DNA of 64,000 bases from Pseudoalteromonas rubra (GCF_005887095.1 NZ_PNCI01000042.1:62001-126000), one strand, 5' to 3'; shown: positions 44,047 through 55,100, counted from the stretch's first letter. The notes: generated by a model from the letters alone, not told the origin. Program-made: numbers and translations.

Positions 44047-46176
44047 ATGGTGGTTTATCAAAAGGCACTCCTGGCAGCGGCGCTGTCGCTGACCTTGCTG
44101 CCCAACAACGCGCTTGCCACGCGGCTGGCTGCACCTGGCGCTTACTGTAATGGCCTGGATCGGACCCAGATAGACATCGGCGAGCATGTTGAAAATCAAT
44201 ATATGATTTATCTGGCATTGAGCCCTAAGCTGGCTGACACCGCGCTGACCGTGAGGGGAACTCAGAATTCTATTGTGGTCTCGTACGGTGGCCGCTGTGA
44301 AGTGCTCAACGGCACTAGCTATAACGGGCTACACGTGAACCTGCCGGACAGTGGTGAATATTACAATGGTGCGAACCTGGATTTTCATCAACAGGTTTAT
44401 GGTGGTGAAGGGAACGACACTATTCTCACCGGCAATAAAGTCGATTACGTGTATGGAAACGGCGGTAATGACCAGATCCATACGTTTAGAGACTATGAGC
44501 GCGTGGATGGCGGCGCCGGCGCAGACTGTGTTGAAGAAGGGGATGAAGGCACGATCCAGAGCCGATTCGAAAATGTTGAATCAACCAGCTGTGCCAACTA
44601 TGCACCGGCCAGTTGTGAAGGCCTGGATCGTTCAAAAATAGCTGTTGCCGATGATAACTCCTTAAACCCATATATGAATTACCTGTCGGTATCACCGAAT
44701 GTAAGTGGTGAGAAGCTGACCGCCGAAGGCGATGATGCGCTGGTCACTGTGTATTACGCTGGCAGCTGTGAAACTTTCGATGTGAGCAATCATAACGGCT
44801 TCCAGGTGAACCTGGCCGATAGCGGTGAAGAATATGACGGTACAGCGCTGAACTGGCACCAGCTGGTTTACGGCGGTGATGGTAATGACACCATCTTAAC
44901 CGGTAATAAAGTGGACTATGTCTATGCCGGTAAAGGCGACGACACCATTTACACTTATGGCGACTATGAAAAAGTGGATGGTGGTACGGGCATGGACTGT
45001 CTGACGGAAGGGTCGAGCGGCAGTATCCAGAGTAATATCAGTGGCATCGAGCAATATTCCTGTACGCCGGCGGGTAATGTACCAGACAGCCTGACGGCCG
45101 CATACGCGCGTTGTCATATGCAGACCGGCAGTTTCGACAGTGAGCTGAATAATGGAGTGTGGAAACTACGCGCGCTGGACAGCAATCTGACCCTGTTTGT
45201 CGAAGAGCACGACGAGTATGTGTTTGCTTACTCGGCAGGCTATCAGCACTGTGCCTTCAGCAACGCCGTAGAAGAAGTTGAGGTGCAGTTGTCAAATGGC
45301 AACGATACCCTGTCGGCGAGCGGCGTTGGTCGCGATATGACAGTGTATGGCCTCAATGGTAATGACACTATCCAGACTGGTCGTGGTAATGACCTGATCT
45401 TTGGTGGCGACGGTAAAGACAAGATCCGCGCAGGCGACGGTAACGACTGGGTTGCCGGTGGCTCTGAGATTGAGACTGATCACGATGGTGTGGTACATCG
45501 CGTACGCATCAGCGGTTACAATAATGATGGTGCAGACGACATTAAAGGTGAAAACGGCGACGATGTGCTGTTTGGAAACCGGGATGGCGATGACATCTCA
45601 GGTGGTGATGGGGAAGATATCATCTTTGGTAATGATGGTAACAAAGACCGTCTGTCTGGTAATTCAGGCGCCGACATCATTGTTGATTCCGGTGGTGGCT
45701 CATGGGGCAACCGGGCTAAATCCTGGGGCGGCAGTGGTCAGGACATTTTGGTGTGTGAACGCGGCCATTGTGAACTCAGCGGCGGTGGCAGCAAAGACTT
45801 CTTAGCAGCAATTTCTACTTTCTCAGATATTGGTCTGTATGGCGGCGGTGGCGGCGATATTCTCTTCGTACGGGGTGATGAGTTTCCCTCTGGTACTGGT
45901 GGCAGCGGTAACGATGTGATCTATAACGAGTGGAGTAAACGCGACGTCAGTGGTTATGTGAGCAGTGCCAAGCATAGATCAGGCTACTTTGACCGTGCGG
46001 TGCGTAAAGCCGGCACTGGTATGTCGTCACGTCACGAAGAAGTACTCAGACTTAAGCAGTTTTACAATGAGAAAGGCTACAGTGAATTTAAAGGCCGTAT
46101 CGCGGATCTGGTTGACGAGGACACCTTTGAGGCCTGGCTGAAAAATCGTAGTAAGAGTGTGTACGACTTACAGTAA
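44047..46176 (+). CDS. Secreted RTX-like calcium-binding repeat protein
   Basis: 709 residues from the ATG at 44047 (GGAG seven bases upstream; a frame-sharing ATG at 44035 precedes that site). A Sec signal peptide (ALLAAALSLTLLPNNALA) is followed by two homologous units of about 150 residues (each CxGLDR ... GGxGNDTILTGNKVDYVY ... paired cysteines), a third diverged unit, and then hemolysin-type glycine-rich repeats (GGDGKDKIRAGDGNDWV, GGDGEDIIFGNDGN). The C-terminal about 60 residues are helical and charged. RTX repeats bind calcium outside the cell. The Sec signal, in place of a type I C-terminal signal, and the absence of nearby type I exporter genes set it apart from classical RTX toxins. 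Function unknown. Confidence 0.85.
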   Translation: MVVYQKALLAAALSLTLLPNNALATRLAAPGAYCNGLDRTQIDIGEHVENQYMIYLALSPKLADTALTVRGTQNSIVVSYGGRCEVLNGTSYNGLHVNLPDSGEYYNGANLDFHQQVYGGEGNDTILTGNKVDYVYGNGGNDQIHTFRDYERVDGGAGADCVEEGDEGTIQSRFENVESTSCANYAPASCEGLDRSKIAVADDNSLNPYMNYLSVSPNVSGEKLTAEGDDALVTVYYAGSCETFDVSNHNGFQVNLADSGEEYDGTALNWHQLVYGGDGNDTILTGNKVDYVYAGKGDDTIYTYGDYEKVDGGTGMDCLTEGSSGSIQSNISGIEQYSCTPAGNVPDSLTAAYARCHMQTGSFDSELNNGVWKLRALDSNLTLFVEEHDEYVFAYSAGYQHCAFSNAVEEVEVQLSNGNDTLSASGVGRDMTVYGLNGNDTIQTGRGNDLIFGGDGKDKIRAGDGNDWVAGGSEIETDHDGVVHRVRISGYNNDGADDIKGENGDDVLFGNRDGDDISGGDGEDIIFGNDGNKDRLSGNSGADIIVDSGGGSWGNRAKSWGGSGQDILVCERGHCELSGGGSKDFLAAISTFSDIGLYGGGGGDILFVRGDEFPSGTGGSGNDVIYNEWSKRDVSGYVSSAKHRSGYFDRAVRKAGTGMSSRHEEVLRLKQFYNEKGYSEFKGRIADLVDEDTFEAWLKNRSKSVYDLQ

Positions 46177-46270
46177 ATCCATCGCTGCAACGCTTGCCCG
46201 ATGAGGGTAGGCGTCAGGCAGCGATTCTCATCATTTATGGCCCGTGACAAGGCCATCTAAGCCCGAGACC

Positions 46271-46295
46271 TAGGGAAGTCAGCGTGACTTCCCTA
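46271..46295 (+). terminator. Terminator after the RTX-like gene
   Basis: TAGGGAAGTCA and TGACTTCCCTA form a perfect 11-bp stem with a GCG loop, followed by TTTACTTTT. Confidence 0.8.
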
Positions 46296-46364
46296 TTTAC
46301 TTTTCCGCCCCGCCCAACTTGTTTCAGTTCATTGTGCTACATCTGGCCGGTGTGCGTTTCAATT

Positions 46365-46381
46365 CCGGAAAAATTGTCCGG
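46365..46381. promoter_or_regulatory. Candidate enhancer site for the NtrC-type regulator
   Basis: Inverted repeat CCGGA (46365-46369) and TCCGG (46377-46381) centred about 95 bp upstream of the predicted sigma-54 transcription start, a usual distance for such enhancers. Confidence 0.4.
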
Positions 46382-46440
46382 TTCTGCCCAAACACGTATC
46401 TTATAAATAGTAAGATGCTGATATTTAATGGATAAATTTC

Positions 46441-46456
46441 TGGCATGAAATTGGCT
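46441..46456 (+). promoter_or_regulatory. Sigma-54 promoter of the ABC export operon
   Basis: TGGCATGAAATTGGCT matches the -24/-12 consensus TGGCAYRNNNNTTGCW at every defined position but one, with the required 10 bases between GG (46442-46443) and GC (46454-46455). It lies 35 bp before the start of the adaptor gene. Transcription should start near 46467. Confidence 0.75.
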
Positions 46457-46490
46457 CCAGGGGGATAGAATCAAGATACCCGGAGCAAAC

Positions 46491-47735
46491 ATGGATCTAA
46501 TTAAACCGCCTAAACCCACCCGCCGCTGGCGTCGCTGGATGTGGGCTCTGGTGCCCGTTATTTTTGCGGCGAGTGTGTGGCTGGTCGGTCCCAGCGATCA
46601 GAGCACTCGACTGGGGCGTCACGAGGTGCTGATAGCGACAGTGGAATATGGACCGCTGGCGATTGGTGTCGACAGCTTTGGTGTACTGCGCAGTGCAGAG
46701 CAACACTTGATCACAGCCGACAGCGATGCCGTGGTGAAACAGATCCACCTCAAAGCGGGGGCCTCGGTATCTGTCGGGGAGATTATTGCAACGCTTGATA
46801 ACCCGGACCTGTCACTGGCGGTGGCGCAGGCACAACAGGCTTTGCAGGACAGTGATATGGCGCTGCAACAGCTGACACTCAATCAGCAGCGGGAATTTCT
46901 CAGTGAACAGACATTACTGGATAAACTAACCGGGGATCTGGCAACTGCCCAGCTAAGGCAGCAGGCCGAGCAGGGACTGGCTGAAAAAGGGATCATCTCA
47001 CAACTGGCGTTTGCCCAGACTCAGTCTCGTGTTGCTAATCTGGCCCGTCAAATGCGAAGCGCACAACAGCGTCTGGAGCAGCTAAAAAAGCTTCATGCCA
47101 GTGCGCAGCAGCTGGCATCGCAGCGCATTGTTATCCGGCGCCAGGAGCTGGCGCGCAGCCGTGCTAGGTTAGCTGCCCTGACGATCACGGCGCCCGTAGC
47201 GGGTATTTTGGAGCGGATGCCGCTGGCTGTGGGTCAGCGATTGAGTGTGGGCGACGAAACCGCGTTGATCGGCAGTCAGACGCATTTACTCGCCGAGCTG
47301 CAGGTGCCGCAATCCCAGGTACAAAAAGTCGCACCAGGTCAGGCTGTGACGGTGCGGATCCGCGACCAGCATGTGAATGGCACGGTAGGTCGTATCGATC
47401 CTGTGGTGGTTGATAACAGTGTCAAGGTAGAAGTGGTGTTGCCCCAGGCGCTGCCGAAAGCAGCCCGGCCGATGCTGAGCATAGATGCAAGCATTACTGT
47501 GGCGCAGCTCGAACAGGCGCTGTATATCCGCCGTCCGGCAAATGTGCGTGAACAACAAACAGCTCAGATGTACAGGTTATCGCAGGATGGTTCGACCGAG
47601 CTGAAAACTGTGCGTTTTGGTGCAACGGCTGGTCGTTTTGTGGTGATTGAGCAGGGGGCCGGGAAAGGTGAACGCCTGATTATTTCCGATCTGAGTAATC
47701 TGGCGCAGCAGGGCGTGCAAGTCGCGCTGGATTAA
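46491..47735 (+). CDS. HlyD/MacA-type periplasmic adaptor of an ABC exporter
   Basis: 414 residues: one N-terminal membrane helix (MWALVPVIFAASVWLV), a biotinyl-lipoyl-like segment (VVKQIHLKAGASVSVGEIIATLDNP, about 85-110), a long helical hairpin (about 112-220), and a second lipoyl half (LTITAPVAGILERMP) plus beta-barrel domain. It should bridge the inner-membrane ABC transporter to an outer-membrane channel. It heads a three-gene operon with ATPase and permease. The ATG follows GGAG. Transcription from a sigma-54 promoter is indicated by TGGCAT-N5-TGGCT just upstream. Confidence 0.88.
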   Translation: MDLIKPPKPTRRWRRWMWALVPVIFAASVWLVGPSDQSTRLGRHEVLIATVEYGPLAIGVDSFGVLRSAEQHLITADSDAVVKQIHLKAGASVSVGEIIATLDNPDLSLAVAQAQQALQDSDMALQQLTLNQQREFLSEQTLLDKLTGDLATAQLRQQAEQGLAEKGIISQLAFAQTQSRVANLARQMRSAQQRLEQLKKLHASAQQLASQRIVIRRQELARSRARLAALTITAPVAGILERMPLAVGQRLSVGDETALIGSQTHLLAELQVPQSQVQKVAPGQAVTVRIRDQHVNGTVGRIDPVVVDNSVKVEVVLPQALPKAARPMLSIDASITVAQLEQALYIRRPANVREQQTAQMYRLSQDGSTELKTVRFGATAGRFVVIEQGAGKGERLIISDLSNLAQQGVQVALD

Positions 47736-47790
47736 GGTTTTAAGGGTCAAATATGGCACAATGGGGTGCCGATTTGTCAGCGGGGAAAAT

Positions 47791-48507
47791 ATGACACATA
47801 TAATAGAAATGAAGCACATCAGCAAAGTGTTTGAAACCGAAGAATTGCAAACCCATGCGCTAAGACAGGTAAGCCTGACGGTAGATGAAGGAGAGTTCGT
47901 TTCAATATCAGGCCCTTCTGGGTGTGGTAAATCCACTTTATTGTCTATCATGGGCTTGCTGGACGAAGCCAGTGGCGGGCAATACCTGATCCAGGGCACC
48001 GAGGTGAGCACTTTGACCGCAGATCAGAGTGCCGAGTTAAGAAACCGTCATATCGGGTTTATTTTTCAGTCTTTTAATCTGATAGATGAGTTGTCGGTAT
48101 TTGATAATGTGGCATTACCACTGCGTTATAGCAGCGAGAAAAGGTCGCGTGAGGCGGTACAGCATGCGGTGCACAGCTGTCTGGAAAAAGTCGGACTGTC
48201 TCATCGTGCCGCTCATAAGCCCGATCAGCTCTCAGGTGGTCAGCAGCAGCGCGTGGCCATTGCCCGGGCATTGGTGGCCAATCCCAGTATTTTGTTGGTC
48301 GATGAACCCACAGGTAATCTGGACTCAAAAAGTGGTGATGCGGTGATGCAGCTGATTGCGCAGTTGCATCAACAGGGCACCACCATTTGCATGGTGACAC
48401 ATGACCCCAGATATGCCGACATGGCGCCCAGGCAGATACGTTTGCTGGACGGTGAAATCGTGGGTGGCAGCCATACGCGCGAGTCAGCACATAGTGCGAC
48501 TGCCTGA
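47791..48507 (+). CDS. ABC transporter ATPase (MacB/LolD type)
   Basis: 238 residues with Walker [10 protein letters not shown] (41-49), Q-loop [10 protein letters not shown], signature LSGGQ (147-151), Walker B ILLVDEP (167-173) and switch His204 (MVTHD). The [16 protein letters not shown] region is typical of the MacB/LolD subfamily, which works with FtsX-like permeases by mechanotransmission. The ATG at 47791 has GGGGAAA upstream; an earlier in-frame start is unlikely. It is followed 14 bp later by its permease. Confidence 0.92.
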   Translation: MTHIIEMKHISKVFETEELQTHALRQVSLTVDEGEFVSISGPSGCGKSTLLSIMGLLDEASGGQYLIQGTEVSTLTADQSAELRNRHIGFIFQSFNLIDELSVFDNVALPLRYSSEKRSREAVQHAVHSCLEKVGLSHRAAHKPDQLSGGQQQRVAIARALVANPSILLVDEPTGNLDSKSGDAVMQLIAQLHQQGTTICMVTHDPRYADMAPRQIRLLDGEIVGGSHTRESAHSATA

Positions 48508-48521
48508 GGGAGCGCGGCGAG

Positions 48522-50915
48522 ATGTTGTTAGATCTTCAGGATGCGGTGCGGGCACTGTATAACCGCTGGCGAATGACCCTGGTCTTTGTCACCTTACTGT
48601 CCAGTGCGATGACGGCTTTGCTGGTCGCCGGAGTTGTCGCCTGGCAGGCCCATGGCCCTTTACCTTATGATGAGCCTGAGCGACTAGCCTGGGTAGAAGG
48701 GACGCTGTTTAATGAGCAGGGTGAAACCACATTGAGCGCGTCTTTGTCGGCGCCAGCAGCCTGGACCTTGCACCAGACGCCGGATCTATTCGAGGTGTCT
48801 TCCCCGGTATTTTACACCGATATGTTGTACCTTAATCATGCAGAGCACCCCCGTATTTCAGCGGCTTTGGTTGAACCCGGTTACTTTTCATTATTTACGA
48901 TGCCGCTGCAAAGTGGACACTACTTTTCAGCCTCGACAACACAAGGTCTGCAGCCTCAGAGCGTCGCCCAGGCCATTGTCAGTGCCCGTTTTGCTCGCGA
49001 GTATTTAGCAACGCAAAAAGCTGCGGGACAGATACTTCAATTCGATGACCAGCGTTTTCAGGTGGTGGGTATTCTCGCTGAAACCAGCCAGGAGCCTGAG
49101 CTCTTTCGGGCAGCACAACACAGCGATGTGTTCTTGCCTTTTTTCAGTCATACCGCAACTGACATGACGCCCTTTGCACACATGGCAATCCGCAATAATG
49201 TGATGCTGGTTGGCCGGACCTTGCCACAGGCCAGTGCAGTCTTGCAGGAGCAGGCGCAGATACTCAGCGCTCAGGTCAATGAACTGGCAAAGCAATATGG
49301 TTTTGGGGAGACAAAGCTGACGCTGGCGCTTCGTCCGCTCACGATTAAGCTCAAAGGGGCGCTTCAGGAAACCGGACGCTGGCTGCTCGGCGCTGCGATC
49401 GGTGTCATTGTAGTGACGCTGTGTAATTTGTTCGCTCTATATCTATTAGACTTTAAAAGCCGTCAGTCACAACTGGCGCTGCATCTGGCCCTGGGTGCCC
49501 GCCAGTCTCGTTTATTTCGTCAGGTGCTGATGCATGCAACGGCCTTATTTGCGCTGTCTGCTCTGGTGGCGACGGCATTGGCGCCGGTGTTGTTGGCACT
49601 GGTGCAATATTGGGGTCATGCCGTATTGGGAAGCATTACCTGGCTGAACGTATCGTGGTCAGCGTATCTGGCTATGTGGCTGGTGGCTCTAGGTCTGGCC
49701 TGGGGGTTTGCCCGCAGTGTCTTTCTCTTTGTTGATTTGCGAGGCCTGAGGCAGCAGCTCAGCGGCTCAGGTAAAGGGCAGGCCAGGCAGTTACCTGGCT
49801 GGCTCAGCCAGTTACTGGTTAATGGCCAGCTGACAGTAGGGACTGTGGTCTTGTGCTTTAGTATCTGGCTGTTAAGTCATTATGGAGCACAAATGAATAC
49901 CGCCCAGGGCTTTGATGACCATGGCCTGGTGCACCTACAGCTACAGCAGCTGGACTTTGAGCGTAGCGAACAAAAAGCACGGGCCAGGCGTCAGCTTAGC
50001 GAGGCCAATATTGAGGCATTGCTGACACAGCCTCAGATAGCAGCAGTGAGCCTTGCAGCGAATCATCCGCTGGAGATGTCCTGGGTTGAACCTATAGGGA
50101 CTAGCCCCGATTCTGCGCAGCAGTTGACTGCTTTTGGGCAGTGGACTGGTGAGGGCTATTTTGCAACCGTCGGACAAAATATCCTTGCGGGCAGTGAGTT
50201 CAGTGCACAGCAGCTTACCCTGGATGCGCCTGCAGAGGCCGTGATCCTTTCCCTGAGTCTGGCAACCAAACTGGGGCTAACGCTCGAAGATGTTGGCACC
50301 ACCTTGTATTCTCGAAATCAGCGCCCGGTAAGGTTACAGGCCATTGTTGCGGATATTTACTCTCCCACCCTGGGCACCCCGGATATTGTTTACTTGCCAC
50401 ATAACTTCTTTGTCACCAATCTGGTGGTCAGATTAGTGCCAGGGCAAAAGCTGGCAAAATCTGATCTGAATGCGCTACTGCGCGTACAAGACAGTACACA
50501 AAGCGTGTTTCAGGTCGTGGATATGACCCGACAGTCTCGTGCTATGAGCAAATTAGCCAGATTAAGCGCCTACACCGGCAGTGCATTGAGTGCGCTCATG
50601 ATCTTGCTGGTTGGGGTAGGTCTGTATGGCTTGCTGGGCTACCTGGCATTGCTGCATAAACCGGTATGGCAAATAAAGTGGCAGCTGGGTGCGAAGACGG
50701 GCACATTAATGTCAGAGCAGCTACTTGGTCGTGTCTGTAAGGTCCTACCAGTTGCTTTTGTGTCTTTTTTGTTACTTTATTTATTGTGTTGGTTTCTCGG
50801 TATGGCGTGGCTGGGATTGGCTGCAAGCTTTGTAATTGCAGTTACTTTTATGTTTTTAATGGTTTTATTCTTGGATTACTACCACACTAAAAGTCAACTG
50901 AAGAGTTTTCTCTGA
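48522..50915 (+). CDS. MacB/FtsX-type ABC transporter permease
   Basis: 797 residues with one N-terminal membrane helix (LVFVTLLSSAMTALLVAGVVA), a large periplasmic domain (about 45-285), three helices (about 290-405), a fourth helix near 430, a second periplasmic domain, and a final set of helices (about 690-790). This double MacB_PCD/FtsX layout matches large permeases exporting peptides, lipids or antibiotics. It has no ATPase domain of its own and uses the preceding gene product. With adaptor and ATPase it forms a complete tripartite exporter, lacking only the outer-membrane channel. GAGGGAG lies upstream of the ATG. Confidence 0.88.
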   Translation: MLLDLQDAVRALYNRWRMTLVFVTLLSSAMTALLVAGVVAWQAHGPLPYDEPERLAWVEGTLFNEQGETTLSASLSAPAAWTLHQTPDLFEVSSPVFYTDMLYLNHAEHPRISAALVEPGYFSLFTMPLQSGHYFSASTTQGLQPQSVAQAIVSARFAREYLATQKAAGQILQFDDQRFQVVGILAETSQEPELFRAAQHSDVFLPFFSHTATDMTPFAHMAIRNNVMLVGRTLPQASAVLQEQAQILSAQVNELAKQYGFGETKLTLALRPLTIKLKGALQETGRWLLGAAIGVIVVTLCNLFALYLLDFKSRQSQLALHLALGARQSRLFRQVLMHATALFALSALVATALAPVLLALVQYWGHAVLGSITWLNVSWSAYLAMWLVALGLAWGFARSVFLFVDLRGLRQQLSGSGKGQARQLPGWLSQLLVNGQLTVGTVVLCFSIWLLSHYGAQMNTAQGFDDHGLVHLQLQQLDFERSEQKARARRQLSEANIEALLTQPQIAAVSLAANHPLEMSWVEPIGTSPDSAQQLTAFGQWTGEGYFATVGQNILAGSEFSAQQLTLDAPAEAVILSLSLATKLGLTLEDVGTTLYSRNQRPVRLQAIVADIYSPTLGTPDIVYLPHNFFVTNLVVRLVPGQKLAKSDLNALLRVQDSTQSVFQVVDMTRQSRAMSKLARLSAYTGSALSALMILLVGVGLYGLLGYLALLHKPVWQIKWQLGAKTGTLMSEQLLGRVCKVLPVAFVSFLLLYLLCWFLGMAWLGLAASFVIAVTFMFLMVLFLDYYHTKSQLKSFL

Positions 50916-51003
50916 ATTAGTAACAGATTCTTACAAATGTCACGTTATTGAACGTCAGTATCTTGGTAAGATAGTGGGTAGGAAAATATCAATAGGTAAA
51001 GTC

Positions 51004-52170
51004 ATGAAAGCACAAGCACTAAAATGGATCTTTCCCTTTGTTGCGCTAGGCCTTGGGGGGGCAGGTTTCGCAGCCGTGAATGCGGTGGCAAAAAGCGAAG
51101 AAGAACAACAGGTCGTAGATACGCGTCCGGTGGTACAGGTTGAGTCGGTTCAGGCACAGGATCATCAGGTACTGATCCAAAGCTATGGCGAAGTTATGCC
51201 GTTGGAAACAACGCAATTGTCTGTTCAGGTTGCAGGAGAGGTCGTGTACTGGCACCCCAGCTTTGTAGCAGGTGGCGTAGTAGCTAAGGGCGATGTGTTG
51301 CTTAGCATTGAGAAAGACAACTACGAAGCTGCGGTACTGCAAGCGGAAGCCCAGTTAGCCAGTGCACAGGCTGCATTGATCGAAGAGCAGGCACAGGCTG
51401 AGGTAGCGGCAGATGAAGCCAAACGCTTCCCAAACAAAAAGCATACCGATCTGTTTTTACGCAAGCCTCAGGTAATGAGTGCCAAGGCTGCGGTTAAATC
51501 GGCCAAAGCAGCACTGATGCGTGCACAGCGTGACCTGGACAATTGTGACGTTGTCGCCCCATTCAATGGTTTAATTGTGTCTCGTGACGTAGGCCTGGGT
51601 CAGTTTGTCTCAACAGGCAGTGTTGTGGCGCAGCTGAATAACATTGAGCAAGCTGAAGTGGTGATCCCGATTGCTGGATTCGATTCTGTATTTTTGCCAG
51701 AAACAGTCAGCGGGACAAAAGCGACCATATTCAACAAAGGGGTGAGTGGTTTTTCTCGCGAAGCATACATTGATCGCGACTTGGGTACGGTAGACACTCA
51801 GACCCGAATGAGCAACCTGGTGGTGCGTATTGACGACCCATATGGTCTGAACAGCGATCAACCTAAAGTGAAGTTTGGTACCTATGTTCAGGTGAGCTTC
51901 CTGGGCAAAACCCTCAAGCAGATTTACCGTTTACCTCAGGAGCTGGTGAATAACCAAACCGTGTGGTTGTTAAATGACAATGCTGAACTGGAACCCAGAC
52001 AAGTACAAGTTGTCCGCGAAGAAGGGGAGTATTTCCTGGTTGCAGATGGGTTGAGCAACAGTGACAAAGTGGTCGTGACTTTACCTGAATATCCACAGCG
52101 CGGTATGGCTGTAAAAGTGGCAGGGGCCGATCAGTCAAACACACAGGGCACCAGCCTGGAAAAGCTATAA
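51004..52170 (+). CDS. RND efflux periplasmic adaptor (membrane fusion protein)
   Basis: About 388 residues from the ATG at 51004 (AGGTAA six bases upstream). An N-terminal membrane anchor (WIFPFVALGLGGAGFAAV) is followed by a lipoyl half, a short helical hairpin (about 105-165, with a FPNKKHTDLFLRKPQ segment), a second lipoyl half (CDVVAPFNGLIVSRDVGLGQFV) and a barrel domain. It links the RND pump to an outer-membrane channel. It precedes the pump gene by 15 bp. It is separate from the ABC operon: 88 bp lie between, without a clear terminator. Confidence 0.9.
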   Translation: MKAQALKWIFPFVALGLGGAGFAAVNAVAKSEEEQQVVDTRPVVQVESVQAQDHQVLIQSYGEVMPLETTQLSVQVAGEVVYWHPSFVAGGVVAKGDVLLSIEKDNYEAAVLQAEAQLASAQAALIEEQAQAEVAADEAKRFPNKKHTDLFLRKPQVMSAKAAVKSAKAALMRAQRDLDNCDVVAPFNGLIVSRDVGLGQFVSTGSVVAQLNNIEQAEVVIPIAGFDSVFLPETVSGTKATIFNKGVSGFSREAYIDRDLGTVDTQTRMSNLVVRIDDPYGLNSDQPKVKFGTYVQVSFLGKTLKQIYRLPQELVNNQTVWLLNDNAELEPRQVQVVREEGEYFLVADGLSNSDKVVVTLPEYPQRGMAVKVAGADQSNTQGTSLEKL

Positions 52171-52185
52171 CGGCAGGGACGGACA

Positions 52186-55100
52186 ATGAGTGAACAACAT
52201 ACACCCAGGCAAACAGGGCTAATCGCCTATTTTGCAAATAACTCGGTCGCTGCCAATCTGATGATGGGTTTTATCCTCATCATGGGGATCATCAGTTACT
52301 TTACGATCCAGCGGCAGATGTTTCCGAGCATTGAACTGAATCTGATCTCAGTTAATGCAACTTACCCAGGTGCTTCACCACAGGAAATCGAAGAGAGTAT
52401 CCTGATTAAAGTCGAAGAAGCCCTTAAGGACGTGACGGAGATAGACAAAGCCGTTTATCGTTCGTTCCGCAACGGGGGGAGCGTTCAGCTGGAAATAGAC
52501 ACCAGCGCTGAGCTGGCCGATGTGGCCGATAAAGTGCGCTCGCGGGTCGATGGTATTGCCACTTTCCCGGCGTCGATGGAACCGATCCGAGTACAGCAAA
52601 TTGAGTTTACACAGGATGTTGTGCAGATGGCGCTGGTAGCTGATCTGCCGTTAACGCAACTCAAGCCGTTGGCGAAAGAAGTTGAAGACGAGCTACTGCA
52701 ATTGTCTAATATTTCTCTGGTTGATCGGAATACGCCTGAGTACGAAATTGCCATTGAAGTCGATCCAGATGCATTACGTCGTTACAACATGTCAATGCAA
52801 GAGGTGGCGGCTGCAATTAGCCGTTACTCAACCAATGTATCGGCAGGTCAGATCCGCACCAATGCTGGCCTGATCTCAGTGCGGGTCGAGAATCAGAAGT
52901 ACCGCGGTAATGAGTTCCGCCGCATTCCGGTCAAGGTCGGCGCGAACGGCGCGAAAGTGCTGTTGCAGGATGTGGCTGAAATCAAAGACGCTTTTGTTGA
53001 AGGTGAGTTTTACTTCAGACTCAACGGGATCAATGCCGCGTATCTGTCGGTCAGGGCAACCAATGATCAAAACATGGTGCCAATTGCCAATACCATCCAC
53101 TCTTATATTGAAGCAAAGAACAAGACCCTGCCAGAAGGGGTTGAACTGAAAGCCTTTGTTGATATGACCTACTATCTTGAAGCGCGTCTGGACATGATGA
53201 AAAAGAACATGTTCCAGGGGGCGATCCTGGTGGCCATTATGCTGACCATCTTCTTGCGCTTTAAACTGGCGTTCTGGGTGATGGTCGGTCTGCCTGTGTG
53301 TTTCCTGGGTGCAATCATGATGATGCCAGTGTTTGGGATCAGTATGAATATCGTCTCCCTGTTTGCGTTCATTATGGTTCTGGGGATCGTGGTCGATGAT
53401 GCCATAGTCATAGGGGAAGCGGCCTATACGGAGATAGAACGTAAAGGACCGGGCGTGAATAATGTAGTGATCGGGGCTAAGCGGGTTGCCACGCCGGCCA
53501 CCTTCGGCGTACTGACCACCATGGCCGTATTTGCGCCTATGGTGCTCTCAAGTGGACCCGAAGCGGCATTCTTTAAGTCTATCGCCATCGTTGTCATGTT
53601 GTGTCTGGCATTCAGCCTGATCGAGTCTAAATGGATCTTACCTGCGCATATTGGTCATACTAAATTCAAGCCTTTGCGTGAAGGCAGCTGGCGTGCCAAA
53701 TTTAACAAACGCTTCTTCGAATTCGTTAATGGACCTTACCGTAACCTGGTCGAAAAATGTGTGCAATGGCGCTGGACCGTGCTGTGTGGGTTTATCGGTA
53801 TGCTGGTATTGAGTGTGTCGCTGATCACCTCGAATCAGGTTCGCTTTGTTGCTATGCCTAAAGTGCCACACGATTATCCTATGGTGAAACTGACGCTAAA
53901 CGACAATGCGTCGGACTCACAAACACTACAAGCGCTCAGCACCATTGAAAGAATGATGCTGGATGTTGAACAAGAGGTGGAGCGAGAGTTTGGTCAGGGT
54001 ATGATCAAGGACATCATGGTATGGAACGAAGGGCGTACCGAGGGTAACGTACTGGCTGTTCTGGTTGAAGAGGAAGACCGCCCCTTTGATGCCTTTGAAC
54101 TATCTCGTCGCTGGCGCGAAAATATGCCTGCTATCGCGGGTGTAAAGTCTTTGCTCGTCATTGATGATGTAAATGATGAAGGTCAGGGACAGGGTGAGTT
54201 CGGTTATCTGCTGTATGGTCCGGACATAGATATGCTCAACGCTGCGGGCCGACAGTTCATTGCAATGCTACAGCAGGAAAAAGGTCTGTTTGATGTGAGT
54301 TCCAGTATTGACCCTGAAAGTAAAGAGGTACAGCTGGCATTGAAGCAGGTTGCATATGATTTAGGACTGAGCCTGTCGGACATTGCTAACCAGGTGGGCA
54401 TGAGCTTCTATGGTGGCGAAGCCCAGCGGGTGATCCGTGACGGCGAAGAAATCAAGGTTATGGTACGTTATCCACGACTGGACCGGGAGGCCTTCTCGTC
54501 ACTGAAGCACACGGTCATCACAACACCTGAGGGCAAAGACGTTATGCTGGGTGATGTGGTTGAATTTGTTGAACGCCCGGGGGTGAGCTATATCCGTCGT
54601 GAAAACGGCTATCGTACTGTCTATATCTACGGCAATATTGATGAACAGGTTATTGAGCCAAACCAGGTCGTTGAAAACATCAATAAAAATCTGCTGCCAA
54701 AATTACTGGAGCAGTTCCCTGAGGTGAAAACCGAACTGGGTGGTGATATTGAAGAAGATCAGGCACAGGCTAATGAGCAGATGATGTTCTTTATTGCTGG
54801 TATGTTCATTGTTTACATCTTGCTGGCAGTCCCGCTTAAGAGTTATGGCCAGCCATTAATCATAATGTCTGTAATCCCGTTCAGCCTGGTCGGCGCTATT
54901 TGGGGACACTGGTTCTTTGGTTTGGATATGAGCATGATGTCGACTTATGGTCTGATCGCAGCGGCGGGTGTGGTTATCAATGACTCGCTGGTTATGACGG
55001 ATTATGTGAATCAGGTACGCAAAGAAGGCGTAAAACTCAAAGACGCAGTTGTGGAAGCGGGTTGTGCGCGATTCCGTGCGATCACTTTGACCTCAATCAC

